DNA from: an uncultured Lachnospiraceae bacterium
GTDB lineage: Bacteria > Bacillota > Clostridia > Lachnospirales > Lachnospiraceae
Length of the DNA: 64,000 bases
Reading direction: 5' to 3'
NCBI GenBank assembly: GCA_947629865.1
Contig: CANRFJ010000002.1
Coordinates: 1 to 64,000, forward strand
The number at the start of each line of letters is the position of its first letter. The stretch's first letter is position 1. The position numbers and the translations under genes were made by a program. Positions 25,122 through 33,460 of this stretch are shown here, in pieces. Below the pieces are notes generated by a model. That model ran no database searches, was not told the origin of the DNA, and was given only the letters and a program-made list of their open reading frames with translations.

Positions 25122-26360
25122 ATGGAGGATATGATGGAGGCAAAAGAGACGGAGGAGAGGCCGGTGTCCGGCAGAACCCTGCTGCTGGGGTGCGATCTGG
25201 GAGACGCAAAAACCCAGCTGGCCGTATATAACAGAGAACAGAGGGAGCCGGTGCTGGTGGGACAGACGGAGGAGAATCCGGACGCGCTGTTGGATACCGC
25301 AATCTATCTGGAGGGCCAGCCCCCTCTGGTGGATTTTCTTCCCCGTATCCGGCGGGGTGAGGAGATTTCGGTGCAGGGCAGACATTCCAATCCGGTCAAT
25401 GTGCTGGCGTATTATTTTCGCAAGCTTCTGTCCATGACGAGGCAGCAGTATCCCTCTGAGACCATTAAGCAGTTGGTGGTGACGGTTGAGGAGCAGTCCC
25501 CCGAATATATCCAGTTAATCTATGATGCGCTGGCCGTGCTCGGCATTGGACGCGACCGGTCGCTCGTGATCAGCCACAAGCAGAGTTATCTGTACTATGT
25601 GCTGTATCAGAAAAAGGAGTTGTGGATCAATGATGTGGGACTTTTTGACTATGACGGAAGTCGCCTGAAATACTTTCAGATGCAGGTTGACCGTCAGCGC
25701 AAGCCGGCGCTTGTGGGAGTGACGGAGAAGGATTTTTCGGACGCAATGGAGCCGGATGGCGGTGATGAGCATCGGGGCGCGTTGTTTGAAAATATCGCGC
25801 ACGGGGCGATCCACAAGCAGATTCTGTCCGCGCTCTATATGACGGGCGAGGGCTTTGAGGGGGAGTGGGCGGATCCTGTCTTCCGGAGACTGTGCGTCGG
25901 GCGGCGTCTCTTTCGCGGCAGAAATCTGTATGTCAGCGGGGCCTGCTATGCGGCCAGAGAGACGGGGGAGACGGCGAGGCTGTCGGACTATATCCTGCTG
26001 GACGACGAGATGATCTCCTCCCATATATCGGCGGTTCTGTATACGGACGCGAAGGAGCAGGAGGTCGTTTTTGCCAGGGCGGGGACTCCCTGGTATCAGG
26101 TGGACGAGGAGCTGGACGTCATACCGGACGGGGAGACGGAGCTGGAGCTGAAGGCGCAGAACCTTTTTACAAGGGAGGAGAGGCGTTTTATTCTGGATTT
26201 GGAGCCCGTGTCGGGGAAAAGCGCCAGACAGTGTCGCCTGGGCGTGAGAATCCGCTTTGAAGATGTGCGCACCTGTGTCGTCACGATACGGGACAGGGGA
26301 TTCGGGGAGATGTTCCCCACTTCAAACCGCGTCTGGGAGAGGACGCTGGTGATAGACTGA
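25122..26360 (+). CDS. Hsp70/actin-like ATPase (DUF5716-like)
   Basis: The 412-residue protein appears to have an actin/Hsp70 (ASKHA) ATPase fold. LLLGCDLGDAKTQLAVY at 20-36 matches the phosphate-1 loop of Hsp70. LFDYDGSRLKYFQM resembles phosphate-2, and RGRNLYVSGACYAARE resembles the adenosine motif. The last 110 residues are beta-rich (GETELELKAQNLFTREERRFILDLEPV), like a small substrate-binding domain. The start is uncertain between 25122, 25131 and 25134. GGAG before 25122 is used. It lies 18 bp after the DUF5717-like gene. Function is unknown. Confidence 0.7.
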   Translation: MEDMMEAKETEERPVSGRTLLLGCDLGDAKTQLAVYNREQREPVLVGQTEENPDALLDTAIYLEGQPPLVDFLPRIRRGEEISVQGRHSNPVNVLAYYFRKLLSMTRQQYPSETIKQLVVTVEEQSPEYIQLIYDALAVLGIGRDRSLVISHKQSYLYYVLYQKKELWINDVGLFDYDGSRLKYFQMQVDRQRKPALVGVTEKDFSDAMEPDGGDEHRGALFENIAHGAIHKQILSALYMTGEGFEGEWADPVFRRLCVGRRLFRGRNLYVSGACYAARETGETARLSDYILLDDEMISSHISAVLYTDAKEQEVVFARAGTPWYQVDEELDVIPDGETELELKAQNLFTREERRFILDLEPVSGKSARQCRLGVRIRFEDVRTCVVTIRDRGFGEMFPTSNRVWERTLVID

Positions 26361-26392
26361 CGGAGTGAGCATGGAGATGGAGGTGTCCTGAG

Positions 26393-27160
26393 ATGTTTAT
26401 TTTGTGCAGGGACAGGGTGGCGAAGAAACCGTATACGCTGCCATTTTCCGAGAAAAAAGTATATTCGCTGGAGGAGCTGTGCTATTATATCTACAACAAC
26501 ATCTACAGCATAAATGAAGATTTTTTCCAGCAGTCTCTGGCGGTGTGGCTGCGCGATGAGACGGGGTTGCCTGTGCTGGCGAAGAAGATCGGGGATATGC
26601 TCCGCTCAGAGCCCTCGCTAAAGGATCTGGTAGTGACGCTGCTGTGCGGCTGCGATTACTATCGGGAGGATGAGATCCGGAACCTTGTGAAGGTGATGGA
26701 CGGCATCGCCAATCTGCCGCTGTATAAGAAAAAGAAGATCAAGGCGGACAATTATCTGCGGGCCGGACGATATGGAAAGAGCCTGTCCGAGTACCGGAGG
26801 CTTCTCCACGGCAGTTTTGCCGTGAATTTTACGACGGAGGAGTACGGGGATATTCTTCACAATCAGGGAATTGCCCACTTTTACACATCTTCCTTTGCCG
26901 AGGCTGAGAATGATTTTAAGGAGGCCTATGTGCGGAACCATGAACCGGATTCGCTGCGCCATTATCTGTGGCTGCTCCTGATGCAGGGGCGGGAGAAGGA
27001 TTTTGAGGCGGAGGCTGTATCCTTCGGCATGGCGCCGGAGGAGGTGAGGGCGGCCAGGAGCGAGTACACCAGAGCGGTGTCCCAGTGCGCGGTGCCGGAA
27101 CCGTCGGAGGATGATATTGAGAGATATAAGGAACAGTTGAAAAAGGCATTTGCGTGTTAG
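26393..27160 (+). CDS. Helical TPR-like protein of the DUF5716/5717 operon
   Basis: The 255-residue protein has no signal peptide. The first 100 residues are an unrecognised domain (FILCRDRVAKKPYTLPFSEKKVYSLEELCYYIYNN). The rest is helical with TPR-like pairs: KADNYLRAGRYGKSLSEYRRLLHG, then GDILHNQGIAHFYTSSFAEAENDFKEAYVRN, whose alternating small and large residues are typical of TPR helices. I do not know a named family. It is the third gene of the operon, with a GGAGGTG start, and is likely a partner of the ATPase. Confidence 0.7.
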   Translation: MFILCRDRVAKKPYTLPFSEKKVYSLEELCYYIYNNIYSINEDFFQQSLAVWLRDETGLPVLAKKIGDMLRSEPSLKDLVVTLLCGCDYYREDEIRNLVKVMDGIANLPLYKKKKIKADNYLRAGRYGKSLSEYRRLLHGSFAVNFTTEEYGDILHNQGIAHFYTSSFAEAENDFKEAYVRNHEPDSLRHYLWLLLMQGREKDFEAEAVSFGMAPEEVRAARSEYTRAVSQCAVPEPSEDDIERYKEQLKKAFAC

Positions 27161-27180
27161 TGGCGGAAAGGATGGCTGGC

Positions 27181-28410
27181 ATGGGATTCCATTTTTTTAG
27201 AAAGCGCCGGTTGGAAAAAGAAGATGTCTCCAAAGAGGCGCAGGATATCGAGAATACCGCAGAGGCTCAGGCAGCAGACCGGGAGGAGGACTTCGAGGCG
27301 CTGGCGGGGGGGCCTGTGCGCGTCGAGAAGGAAAAGGTGGATATCCAGAACGACAAGGCCAGAATCGCCTATCTGGAGCGGCTGCATGAGTCCATTCTGG
27401 AGGCGAAGGCCCAGTGCGGGGACATAAAGACGGAATATGCCCAGGTGACTTCTTATCTGAGGGATATACAGTTAATCGACCAGGCGCCTCCGGAGGAGAA
27501 GCAGACGCTGTACGGGGCGGCCAGACGGCTTGTGGAGCTGACGGAGGAGCGGCGTCGTCTCCGGCGGCAGAAATATAAGATAACCGACGCCCAGAAGCGC
27601 GCCATAGAGAATTATGAGACCGTGGTGCCCGCAGATATCAGCAGGTGGCAGGAATACGAGGATTACCAGGTGAAGATCAAAAACGACCTGCGCCAGCTTG
27701 GGAGCGAGAAGAATCTTCTGCTGGCGGACAAGCAGGATATCATACGCAGACAGGGAACGCTGAAGACGATCGGCAAGTGCCTGCTGGCGGTGCTAATCGC
27801 CATCGGGGCCATGCTCGCGGCGCTTTTGTTCTGCTTTAAGGTGGATATCACCGTTCCGTTTGTGGCGGCGGTGGGCTTTGCCTTTGTGGCGGCGGCCATC
27901 ATTCTGAACGAGGCGAGGAAAAACCGCATCGATATGGTGATTACGGAGAAAAAATGCAATCGGGCTGTCTTTCTCAGCAACAGGGTTAAACTGAAATATT
28001 TTAATAACGTGAGGACGCTGGATTATCTCTGTCACAAGTACCGGGTGCGCAATGCGACGGAACTGGATTTTGTGTTCAGCCAGTACCAGAAGGAAAAGAG
28101 GGAGTGGGCCAGACAGCGTGAGAATACGCTGCAGATTCACGAGAACAGCCAGACCATCATACAGGAGCTGCAGCGCCTCGGCATAAAGGACAAGGAGATC
28201 TGGCTGACGCAGGCGGACGCGCTGGTAGAGCCAAAGGAGATGGTGGAGGTGCGCCACGACCTGAATGTACGCCGTCAGAAGCTGCGCGAGCAGCTGGACG
28301 GAAATACCGGCATTATGGAGGAATGTCTGGAGGAGATGGAAATGATTCGGGACAAAAAGCCGGAATATGCGGCTGAAGTCGAGAGGATACTCAGCCAGGG
28401 GCCGGTATAA
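27181..28410 (+). CDS. Coiled-coil membrane protein of the DUF5716/5717 operon
   Basis: The 409-residue protein has two adjacent membrane segments near 196-245 (TIGKCLLAVLIAIGAMLAALLFCF and VPFVAAVGFAFVAAAIIL). Long charged, coiled-coil-prone helices flank them on both sides, so both ends face the cytoplasm if the hairpin topology holds. The N-terminus GFHFFRKRRLEKEDVSKE is basic, then acidic. I do not recognise a family. The start at 27181 follows AAAGGATGG. Gaps in the operon are all under 35 bp. It may anchor the other three proteins to the membrane, which is inference. Confidence 0.7.
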   Translation: MGFHFFRKRRLEKEDVSKEAQDIENTAEAQAADREEDFEALAGGPVRVEKEKVDIQNDKARIAYLERLHESILEAKAQCGDIKTEYAQVTSYLRDIQLIDQAPPEEKQTLYGAARRLVELTEERRRLRRQKYKITDAQKRAIENYETVVPADISRWQEYEDYQVKIKNDLRQLGSEKNLLLADKQDIIRRQGTLKTIGKCLLAVLIAIGAMLAALLFCFKVDITVPFVAAVGFAFVAAAIILNEARKNRIDMVITEKKCNRAVFLSNRVKLKYFNNVRTLDYLCHKYRVRNATELDFVFSQYQKEKREWARQRENTLQIHENSQTIIQELQRLGIKDKEIWLTQADALVEPKEMVEVRHDLNVRRQKLREQLDGNTGIMEECLEEMEMIRDKKPEYAAEVERILSQGPV

Positions 28411-28435
28411 CACCAAAAGGAGTGAATGAGAGAAA

Positions 28436-29065
28436 ATGAAACCGGAGATCGATTATACGCTGTACCTGTGCACAGACCGCAGGCTCATGACGACCGACAC
28501 GATCGAGGAGTCGGTGGAACTGGCCGTCAAGGGCGGCGTTACGGTGGTGCAGCTGCGGGAGAAGGATTGCAGCTCCAGGGAGTTTTATGAGATGGCCGTG
28601 CGGGTGAAGGAAATAACGGACGCCTACGAGGTTCCCCTTCTCATCAATGATCGGGCGGATATCGCCATGGCGGTGGGGGCCGACGGGGTTCATCTGGGAC
28701 AGGACGATCTGCCGGTGCAGGCGGCCAGAGGACTGCTTGGCTCCGATAAGATTATAGGGGCCACGGCCCATACGGTGAAAGAGGCGGTGCGGGCGTGGAA
28801 ATCCGGCGCCGATTATCTGGGGGCGGGTGATGTGTTCGGCACGTCCACCAAGCAGGACGCCCGGCGCCTGTCGCTGGAGGAACTGACGGAGATCTGCCAA
28901 TCGGTGCCGATTCCCGTGGTGGCTATCGGCGGAGTCAGGGCGGACAATATCGCACGACTCAGACCGACAGGCGCAAAAGGGGCGGCTGTCATCTCCGCCG
29001 TCGTCGGACAGAAGGATATAACAGCCGCCACAAGAGAACTTATTTCAAATTTTCAAGAAGCATAA
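28436..29065 (+). CDS. thiE: Thiamine-phosphate synthase
   Basis: It joins hydroxymethylpyrimidine diphosphate and thiazole phosphate to form thiamine phosphate in the cytoplasm. The 209-residue TIM barrel carries VVQLREKD, PLLINDRADIAMAVGADGVHLGQDDLPV, the GTSTKQ phosphate loop and VVAIGGV. It lies 25 bp behind the coiled-coil gene and may be cotranscribed with it. No other thi biosynthesis gene is adjacent, and no TPP riboswitch was seen. Thiamine pyrophosphokinase lies at 52 kb. The end overlaps the convergent PHP gene by 26 bp. Confidence 0.93.
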   Translation: MKPEIDYTLYLCTDRRLMTTDTIEESVELAVKGGVTVVQLREKDCSSREFYEMAVRVKEITDAYEVPLLINDRADIAMAVGADGVHLGQDDLPVQAARGLLGSDKIIGATAHTVKEAVRAWKSGADYLGAGDVFGTSTKQDARRLSLEELTEICQSVPIPVVAIGGVRADNIARLRPTGAKGAAVISAVVGQKDITAATRELISNFQEA

Positions 29066-29885
29066 CCGGCACGCGGAGATTTCCCTCTCCCCTTCCGATT
29101 TCTAGATCCGGTTTATTCGCGCCGTGGAAATCCGTGCCGCCGGTGATGAACAGGTCAAAGTCCCTGGCGAGTTTGCGGACAAAGGCCTCGTCGTTGCCGC
29201 GGTTGCGCGAGTACATCGCCTCGATTCCCACCAGGCCATAGTCTTTCAGCTCCGTGATCAGGTCGTGCAGTTGTGTGACGGAGAACTTATACAGCAGAGG
29301 ATGCGCCAGCACAGGCTTGCCCCCTGCTTTTTTTATGAGCGAAATCCCCTCCTCCGGAGTGAGATAGCGGCGGGGCACAAAATACGGGCCGTCCTCTGCC
29401 AGAATTTTTTTGAAGGCGGCGTCGATGCTCGGAATGGCGCCCTGCTCCAAAAGAAAGCGGGCGAAATGTGCGCGCGTCAGGATTGTGCTGCCAAAACGTC
29501 CGGTCAGCGCTTCGTAGTCAATCGGGAAACCGGCTCCGTGGAGATTTTCGCACATCTTCCGGTTGCGGTTGTCCCGCTCCTCTGCCACGCGGACGAGCGC
29601 CTCCCGCAGCTCCGGCAGGGTGTAGTCGATGTTGTAGCCAAGAATGTGAATCTCCTTTTTCTTCTCAGGGGAAACCACATATTCGCAGGAGAGTTCCACG
29701 CCGGGAATGACGGAGATCGGACGGTTCTCTGCTGCGGCCAGCGCCCGCCCGACGCTGTCCACGGTATCGTGGTCGGTCAGGGAAAAGGCAACCAGTTCGT
29801 TGTCCAGGGCTAACTGTACCAGCTCCTCCGGAGAAAAGGTTCCGTCAGAGCAGTCGGAGTGAACGTGTAAATCGATATATTGCAT
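29040..29885 (-). CDS. PHP-domain phosphoesterase (TrpH/YciV-like)
   Basis: The 281-residue protein has polymerase-and-histidinol-phosphatase metal motifs: DLHVHSDCSDGTFSPEELV at 5-23, SLTDHDTV, GVELSCE, LAHPLLY and GGTDFHGANK. E. coli YciV (RnaAM) removes phosphate from 3',5'-nucleoside bisphosphates and trims short RNA 5' ends, so a similar role is likely. It is a single gene read against thiE. Confidence 0.88.
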   Translation of the reverse strand: MQYIDLHVHSDCSDGTFSPEELVQLALDNELVAFSLTDHDTVDSVGRALAAAENRPISVIPGVELSCEYVVSPEKKKEIHILGYNIDYTLPELREALVRVAEERDNRNRKMCENLHGAGFPIDYEALTGRFGSTILTRAHFARFLLEQGAIPSIDAAFKKILAEDGPYFVPRRYLTPEEGISLIKKAGGKPVLAHPLLYKFSVTQLHDLITELKDYGLVGIEAMYSRNRGNDEAFVRKLARDFDLFITGGTDFHGANKPDLEIGRGEGNLRVPVMLLENLK

Positions 29886-30028
29886 ATTGGAAATCCCTTC
29901 CTTCCTTGCTTTTTCATTTAATAAATACTATACCATAGTTATATTTTTTTGAAAAGATTCATATTTTTTCATATAAGTGTTTTATGTGTGCAGGCGGTGG
30001 GGAGCCGCGGTGCGGAAAGGAAGGAAAG

Positions 30029-30406
30029 ATGAAAAAAGAAACCGTTTTACAGGTGGTTAAGGGTGTGATCCTGGCCTACGCCGTATCGGCCGTGGTTCTC
30101 CTTGTTCTGGCTTTTTTGCTGTTTCAGTGGGATGTGTCCGAGGGGGTTGTCCGGGGCGGCATTGTATTCGCCTATGTGTTTTCCTGCTTTGTGAGCGGCA
30201 TGGTGGTGAGTCGCTGCCGGAGCGGGCGGAAATATTTGTGGGGGATTCTGATGGGGGCGCTCTATTATCTGATACTCCTCGTCACCTCGATGATCTGCAA
30301 CCGGACTGTCTTTACCAGTATTCCAGGAATCCTGCCGGCGCTGTTTCTCTGTGTGTCCGGCGGTATGCTGGGGGGTATGCTCCAGGCCGGCCGCAGGAGC
30401 AGTTAG
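30029..30406 (+). CDS. TIGR04086-family membrane protein
   Basis: The 125-residue protein has four predicted membrane segments. VKGVILAYAVSAVVLLVLAFLL comes first, and the conserved-looking RKYLWGILMGALYYLILLVTSMI is third. Length and pattern match TIGR04086, a clostridial membrane family of unknown function. The start is the ATG after a purine-rich AAGGAAAG site. The longer frame upstream lacks one. Confidence 0.75.
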   Translation: MKKETVLQVVKGVILAYAVSAVVLLVLAFLLFQWDVSEGVVRGGIVFAYVFSCFVSGMVVSRCRSGRKYLWGILMGALYYLILLVTSMICNRTVFTSIPGILPALFLCVSGGMLGGMLQAGRRSS

Positions 30407-30475
30407 AAACCTTGTCAGAATTTTATACTTGTGCTAAAATCAATGTATCGCAAAATAACGGGAAAGGATTTTGGC

Positions 30476-32362
30476 ATGGAAAAGAAAAGAGGAGCGGATG
30501 CCGCGCACAGCGGGGCGTCTGCGTATTCAGTTAAAGGGGTGCTCGTGCTCCTGCCGGTGCTTCTGGCAGTCGGCTTTGTGCCCCTGATTGTGACAGCAAA
30601 AAGTTATTCTATAGAGCTTGGCAGATTCCCCTGGTTTTTCAACACATCGGATTCTGTGGATCTGTTTCTGTATTGGAAGGGACAGGCTCTGCTCCTTCTG
30701 GCATTTCTGATGCTGGCGGGATTTTTGTTTTTCCTGTCCGTGAAGGAGCAGCGCCATATGCTGTGGCAGAAAAGCCGGACTCTGCCGCTCGCCTGCCTGG
30801 GGCTCTATCTTATTCTGGCCGTGCTGTCCACGATATTCTCGGCCTGGCCGGATCAGGCGTTTTGGGGGAGTTACGAGCAGTGGGAGGGGCTGCCGGTGCT
30901 TCTGGCCTACGGGATTCTGCTCTTGTATACCTATTGCGTGGTGGATTCGGAGGCCGCTGTGAAACTTTTTGTCTATGGGCTGATTGCGGGAAGTTTTGTG
31001 CTGGGGCTCATTGGGGCCGGCCAGTTTATGCAAATGGACTTTTTCCGCAGTGAAGCCGGACAGAATGTCATGAAACTGTTCATGGACGGCGATATGGAAT
31101 TTTCCTTTAATTTTTCCGACGGCTGGGTATATTCTACGCTGTATAATCCCAATTATGTGGGCTCTTATGCTGCTCTGGCGCTTCCGGTCGTGGTGGCCGC
31201 GGCGATGCAGCAGAAAAAAAAGATACCGCCGTTCTGGGTGGGACTCGCGATGGTTGACGCCTGTCTTTTGTTGATAACGCTGATTGGCTCGCAGTCCGTC
31301 ACCGGCTGCGTGGGCGTAGTGGCGGGCGCTGTATTCTTTCTGGCCTTTATGCTGCCGGGCTTTGTCAAAACCATGGGGCGCAGGAAAATCGCAGTGGGGG
31401 CCGCCGGAATCGCGGTTTTCATAACGCTGCTGTGCGTCTTTTTCCCGGAGGGTATACAGTACGGCGTCAATAAGATCTTCCACCCCACCAGGGATTATCA
31501 TGTGGTGGCTAGTATGCTCTCCACGGACAGGGGACTGGAGGTGACGACGGTCTCGGATGAGACGTTCTATGTGCAGCTGACCGGCAATCAGAGCAGTCCG
31601 ATGACGGTGGCCGGAGAGGACGGGAGAGAGATTCCGCTCGCGAATAACAAAACCGACGACGGCAGCAGTTATTATGTCCTGAAGGACGACCGGTTTAAGG
31701 ACTTCCGCCTGTACCCGAAGACGGTGACGGCCGGCAAGACCGGATATCCGGCGGTTCAGGTTTCCAATCCCGATATCAATAAAATGTGGACAATCGTGCA
31801 GTTCAGGGGAGAATATATGGTATACAATGCCTTCGGCAAACTGGACGAGCTGAGGGAGATACCCGCCTGGGGATTTGAAAAAAATCAGCATTTTGGGGAT
31901 AAGCGCGGCTACATATGGTCTCGCACCATTCCGCTTCTGAAGGACTATATTTTCCTTGGGTGCGGCCCCAATGTGTTTACCATGATATTTCCCAATGACG
32001 ACTATGTGGGAAAGACCAATATGAATTATGACGGGGTTATAGTCACAAAGCCCCACAATATGTATTTGCAGATATGGGCGCACACGGGCCTCTTGTCTCT
32101 GCTCGCCTTTCTGGTAATGGTGATCTGGTATCTGGCAGGAAGCATGAAGCTATATTTTAACCGGCCATTGAACGGGCTGTCGGACAGGCTGGGGCTGGCG
32201 GTTATGATAAGTATTTTCAGTTATCTTGTGACCGGACTTGCCAACGACTCCACAGTGGCGGTGGCGCCGGTGTTCTGGGGACTTCTGGGCCTCGGCATGG
32301 CTATTAACCGAAAGGTAAAAAAGGAGCAGAGCGGAGAGGCAGAGGGGAATGGATGTAAATGA
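30476..32362 (+). CDS. O-antigen ligase-like (Wzy/WaaL family) membrane protein
   Basis: The 628-residue polytopic protein has about twelve membrane segments. The middle has a large extracytoplasmic loop (about 340-500), and an O-antigen-ligase-like signature follows at LGCGPNVFTMIFPNDDYV and KPHNMYLQIWAHTGLLSLLAFL, where the H-N-x-Y/L pattern is typical. In a Gram-positive cell this family polymerises or ligates surface glycans rather than LPS. The substrate is unknown because no glycosyltransferase cluster adjoins it. The stop overlaps the macro-domain start by 4 bp. Confidence 0.8.
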   Translation: MEKKRGADAAHSGASAYSVKGVLVLLPVLLAVGFVPLIVTAKSYSIELGRFPWFFNTSDSVDLFLYWKGQALLLLAFLMLAGFLFFLSVKEQRHMLWQKSRTLPLACLGLYLILAVLSTIFSAWPDQAFWGSYEQWEGLPVLLAYGILLLYTYCVVDSEAAVKLFVYGLIAGSFVLGLIGAGQFMQMDFFRSEAGQNVMKLFMDGDMEFSFNFSDGWVYSTLYNPNYVGSYAALALPVVVAAAMQQKKKIPPFWVGLAMVDACLLLITLIGSQSVTGCVGVVAGAVFFLAFMLPGFVKTMGRRKIAVGAAGIAVFITLLCVFFPEGIQYGVNKIFHPTRDYHVVASMLSTDRGLEVTTVSDETFYVQLTGNQSSPMTVAGEDGREIPLANNKTDDGSSYYVLKDDRFKDFRLYPKTVTAGKTGYPAVQVSNPDINKMWTIVQFRGEYMVYNAFGKLDELREIPAWGFEKNQHFGDKRGYIWSRTIPLLKDYIFLGCGPNVFTMIFPNDDYVGKTNMNYDGVIVTKPHNMYLQIWAHTGLLSLLAFLVMVIWYLAGSMKLYFNRPLNGLSDRLGLAVMISIFSYLVTGLANDSTVAVAPVFWGLLGLGMAINRKVKKEQSGEAEGNGCK

Positions 32363-33138
32363 CACATGAAGAACAGAGAATATGGCTGATCGAACAGCTG
32401 CTGGCGGAGAGATCGGATGCAGCTGATGTAAAGATACCGTCAGAAGAACGGGAACAGAAGGATCTGTTGAGAGGTCTTATGAATATCCGTATGCCTGAGC
32501 CCATCAGTGATGAGTTTTTGAAGGTTCAGGATGAATACCTGACTGCGGAAAATCAAGCAGCAGGCATAGTAAAGTTAGCGGATCTGTCGCCGATCGGAGC
32601 TGATGAAAGAATCTATCTGTGGCAGGGAGATATGTCCAGGCTTGCGGTGGATGCAGTGGTCAATCCGGCTAACTCCGGCTTCACCGGCTGCTATCAGTGG
32701 CTTCATTCGTGCCTGGATAACATCCTGGGTTCAAAGGCCGGTATCGAGCTTAGACTTTGCTGTAATGATATCATCGAGAAGCAGGGCTGCCCGGAACCGA
32801 CAGGACAGGCAAAAATCACGCCGGCATTTAACCTTCCTGCGAAGCATATTATCCACACCGTCGGCCCTATCGTGCAGCACAGGCTGACGAAGCAGAATGA
32901 AGATGATCTCGCATCATGCTATCGGTCAATTCTTAAACTGGCTGATGAGAATGGACTATCGAGCGTTGCATTTTGCTGTATATCTACAGGAGTATTTATG
33001 TTCCCGAATGAGAGGGCGGCGGAAATTGCCGTGAGGACGGTTAAGGATTATTTAGATGCAACCGGAAGTGGAATCAAGATTGTTTTCAATGTGTTTAAGG
33101 ATATTGACTATATGTTTTATGAAAATCTTTTGAAATGA
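32359..33138 (+). CDS. Zn-type macro domain protein, probable ADP-ribosylhydrolase
   Basis: The protein has 259 residues. An N-terminal helical extension (to about 75) precedes a macro domain with VDAVVNPANSGFTGCYQWLHSCLDNILGSKAG. This matches the zinc-containing macro domains of Staphylococcus and Streptococcus, in which His and Cys around H-x-C-x-D-N bind zinc. The end of the site is HIIHTVGPIV and CCISTGVFMFPNERAA. These enzymes remove ADP-ribose from proteins or free acids. No lipoylated GcvH or SirTM partner, the usual neighbour, is seen here. Its start overlaps the ligase gene, but it opens a patch of accessory genes. Confidence 0.85.
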   Translation: MTHEEQRIWLIEQLLAERSDAADVKIPSEEREQKDLLRGLMNIRMPEPISDEFLKVQDEYLTAENQAAGIVKLADLSPIGADERIYLWQGDMSRLAVDAVVNPANSGFTGCYQWLHSCLDNILGSKAGIELRLCCNDIIEKQGCPEPTGQAKITPAFNLPAKHIIHTVGPIVQHRLTKQNEDDLASCYRSILKLADENGLSSVAFCCISTGVFMFPNERAAEIAVRTVKDYLDATGSGIKIVFNVFKDIDYMFYENLLK

Positions 33139-33460
33139 GATAAACCGTAAGAAAACGGCGGGGAGGGAGACCAGCTATGGGCGGTACCAGTGAGGATAAT
33201 TGTAAGAAATGGTTTTGGCATGGCAGTTCCCCCTTCCCTATCAAAGTAAAAAGGAGGGCCCTCAGGTCCTCCCCCGGTCTCAGTCCTCGCGAGTATCTGA
33301 AACCTGATCACAGGAATAAAGTCTATCACATCAACTGCCGAAAGTCAACAACTTCCGCTCCACGCAGACACAGCTCCGTGATAGAATTAAGGCTGTACTG
33401 AAAACAAAAATTATGAAAAAGTACATTAGTCAGATGGCATATATGAGGAGGTGCGACCTT
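33139..33460. other. Gene-free stretch, possible relic
   Basis: About 320 bp has no convincing gene. Short open frames exist on both strands (for example 33177-33401 on +), but they lack good ribosome binding sites and family likeness. A GGAGG...CCTCC imperfect hairpin lies near 33252-33275. It separates the macro-domain gene from an AT-rich acetyltransferase, so it may be a scar of insertion or deletion. Confidence 0.5.

Noticed and set aside
28380-28435. TPP riboswitch before thiE
   Set aside because: Only 25 bp separate thiE from the gene before it, and no THI-box sequence is present.
30527-32083. 518-codon open frame on the - strand
   Set aside because: It lies wholly inside the O-antigen-ligase-like gene, has no ribosome binding site or domain, and is Arg/His-rich as expected from the reverse of a membrane-protein gene.
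33177-33401. 74-codon open frame in the accessory patch
   Set aside because: The composition is odd, there is no family likeness and no convincing ribosome binding site. It is treated as a possible relic.
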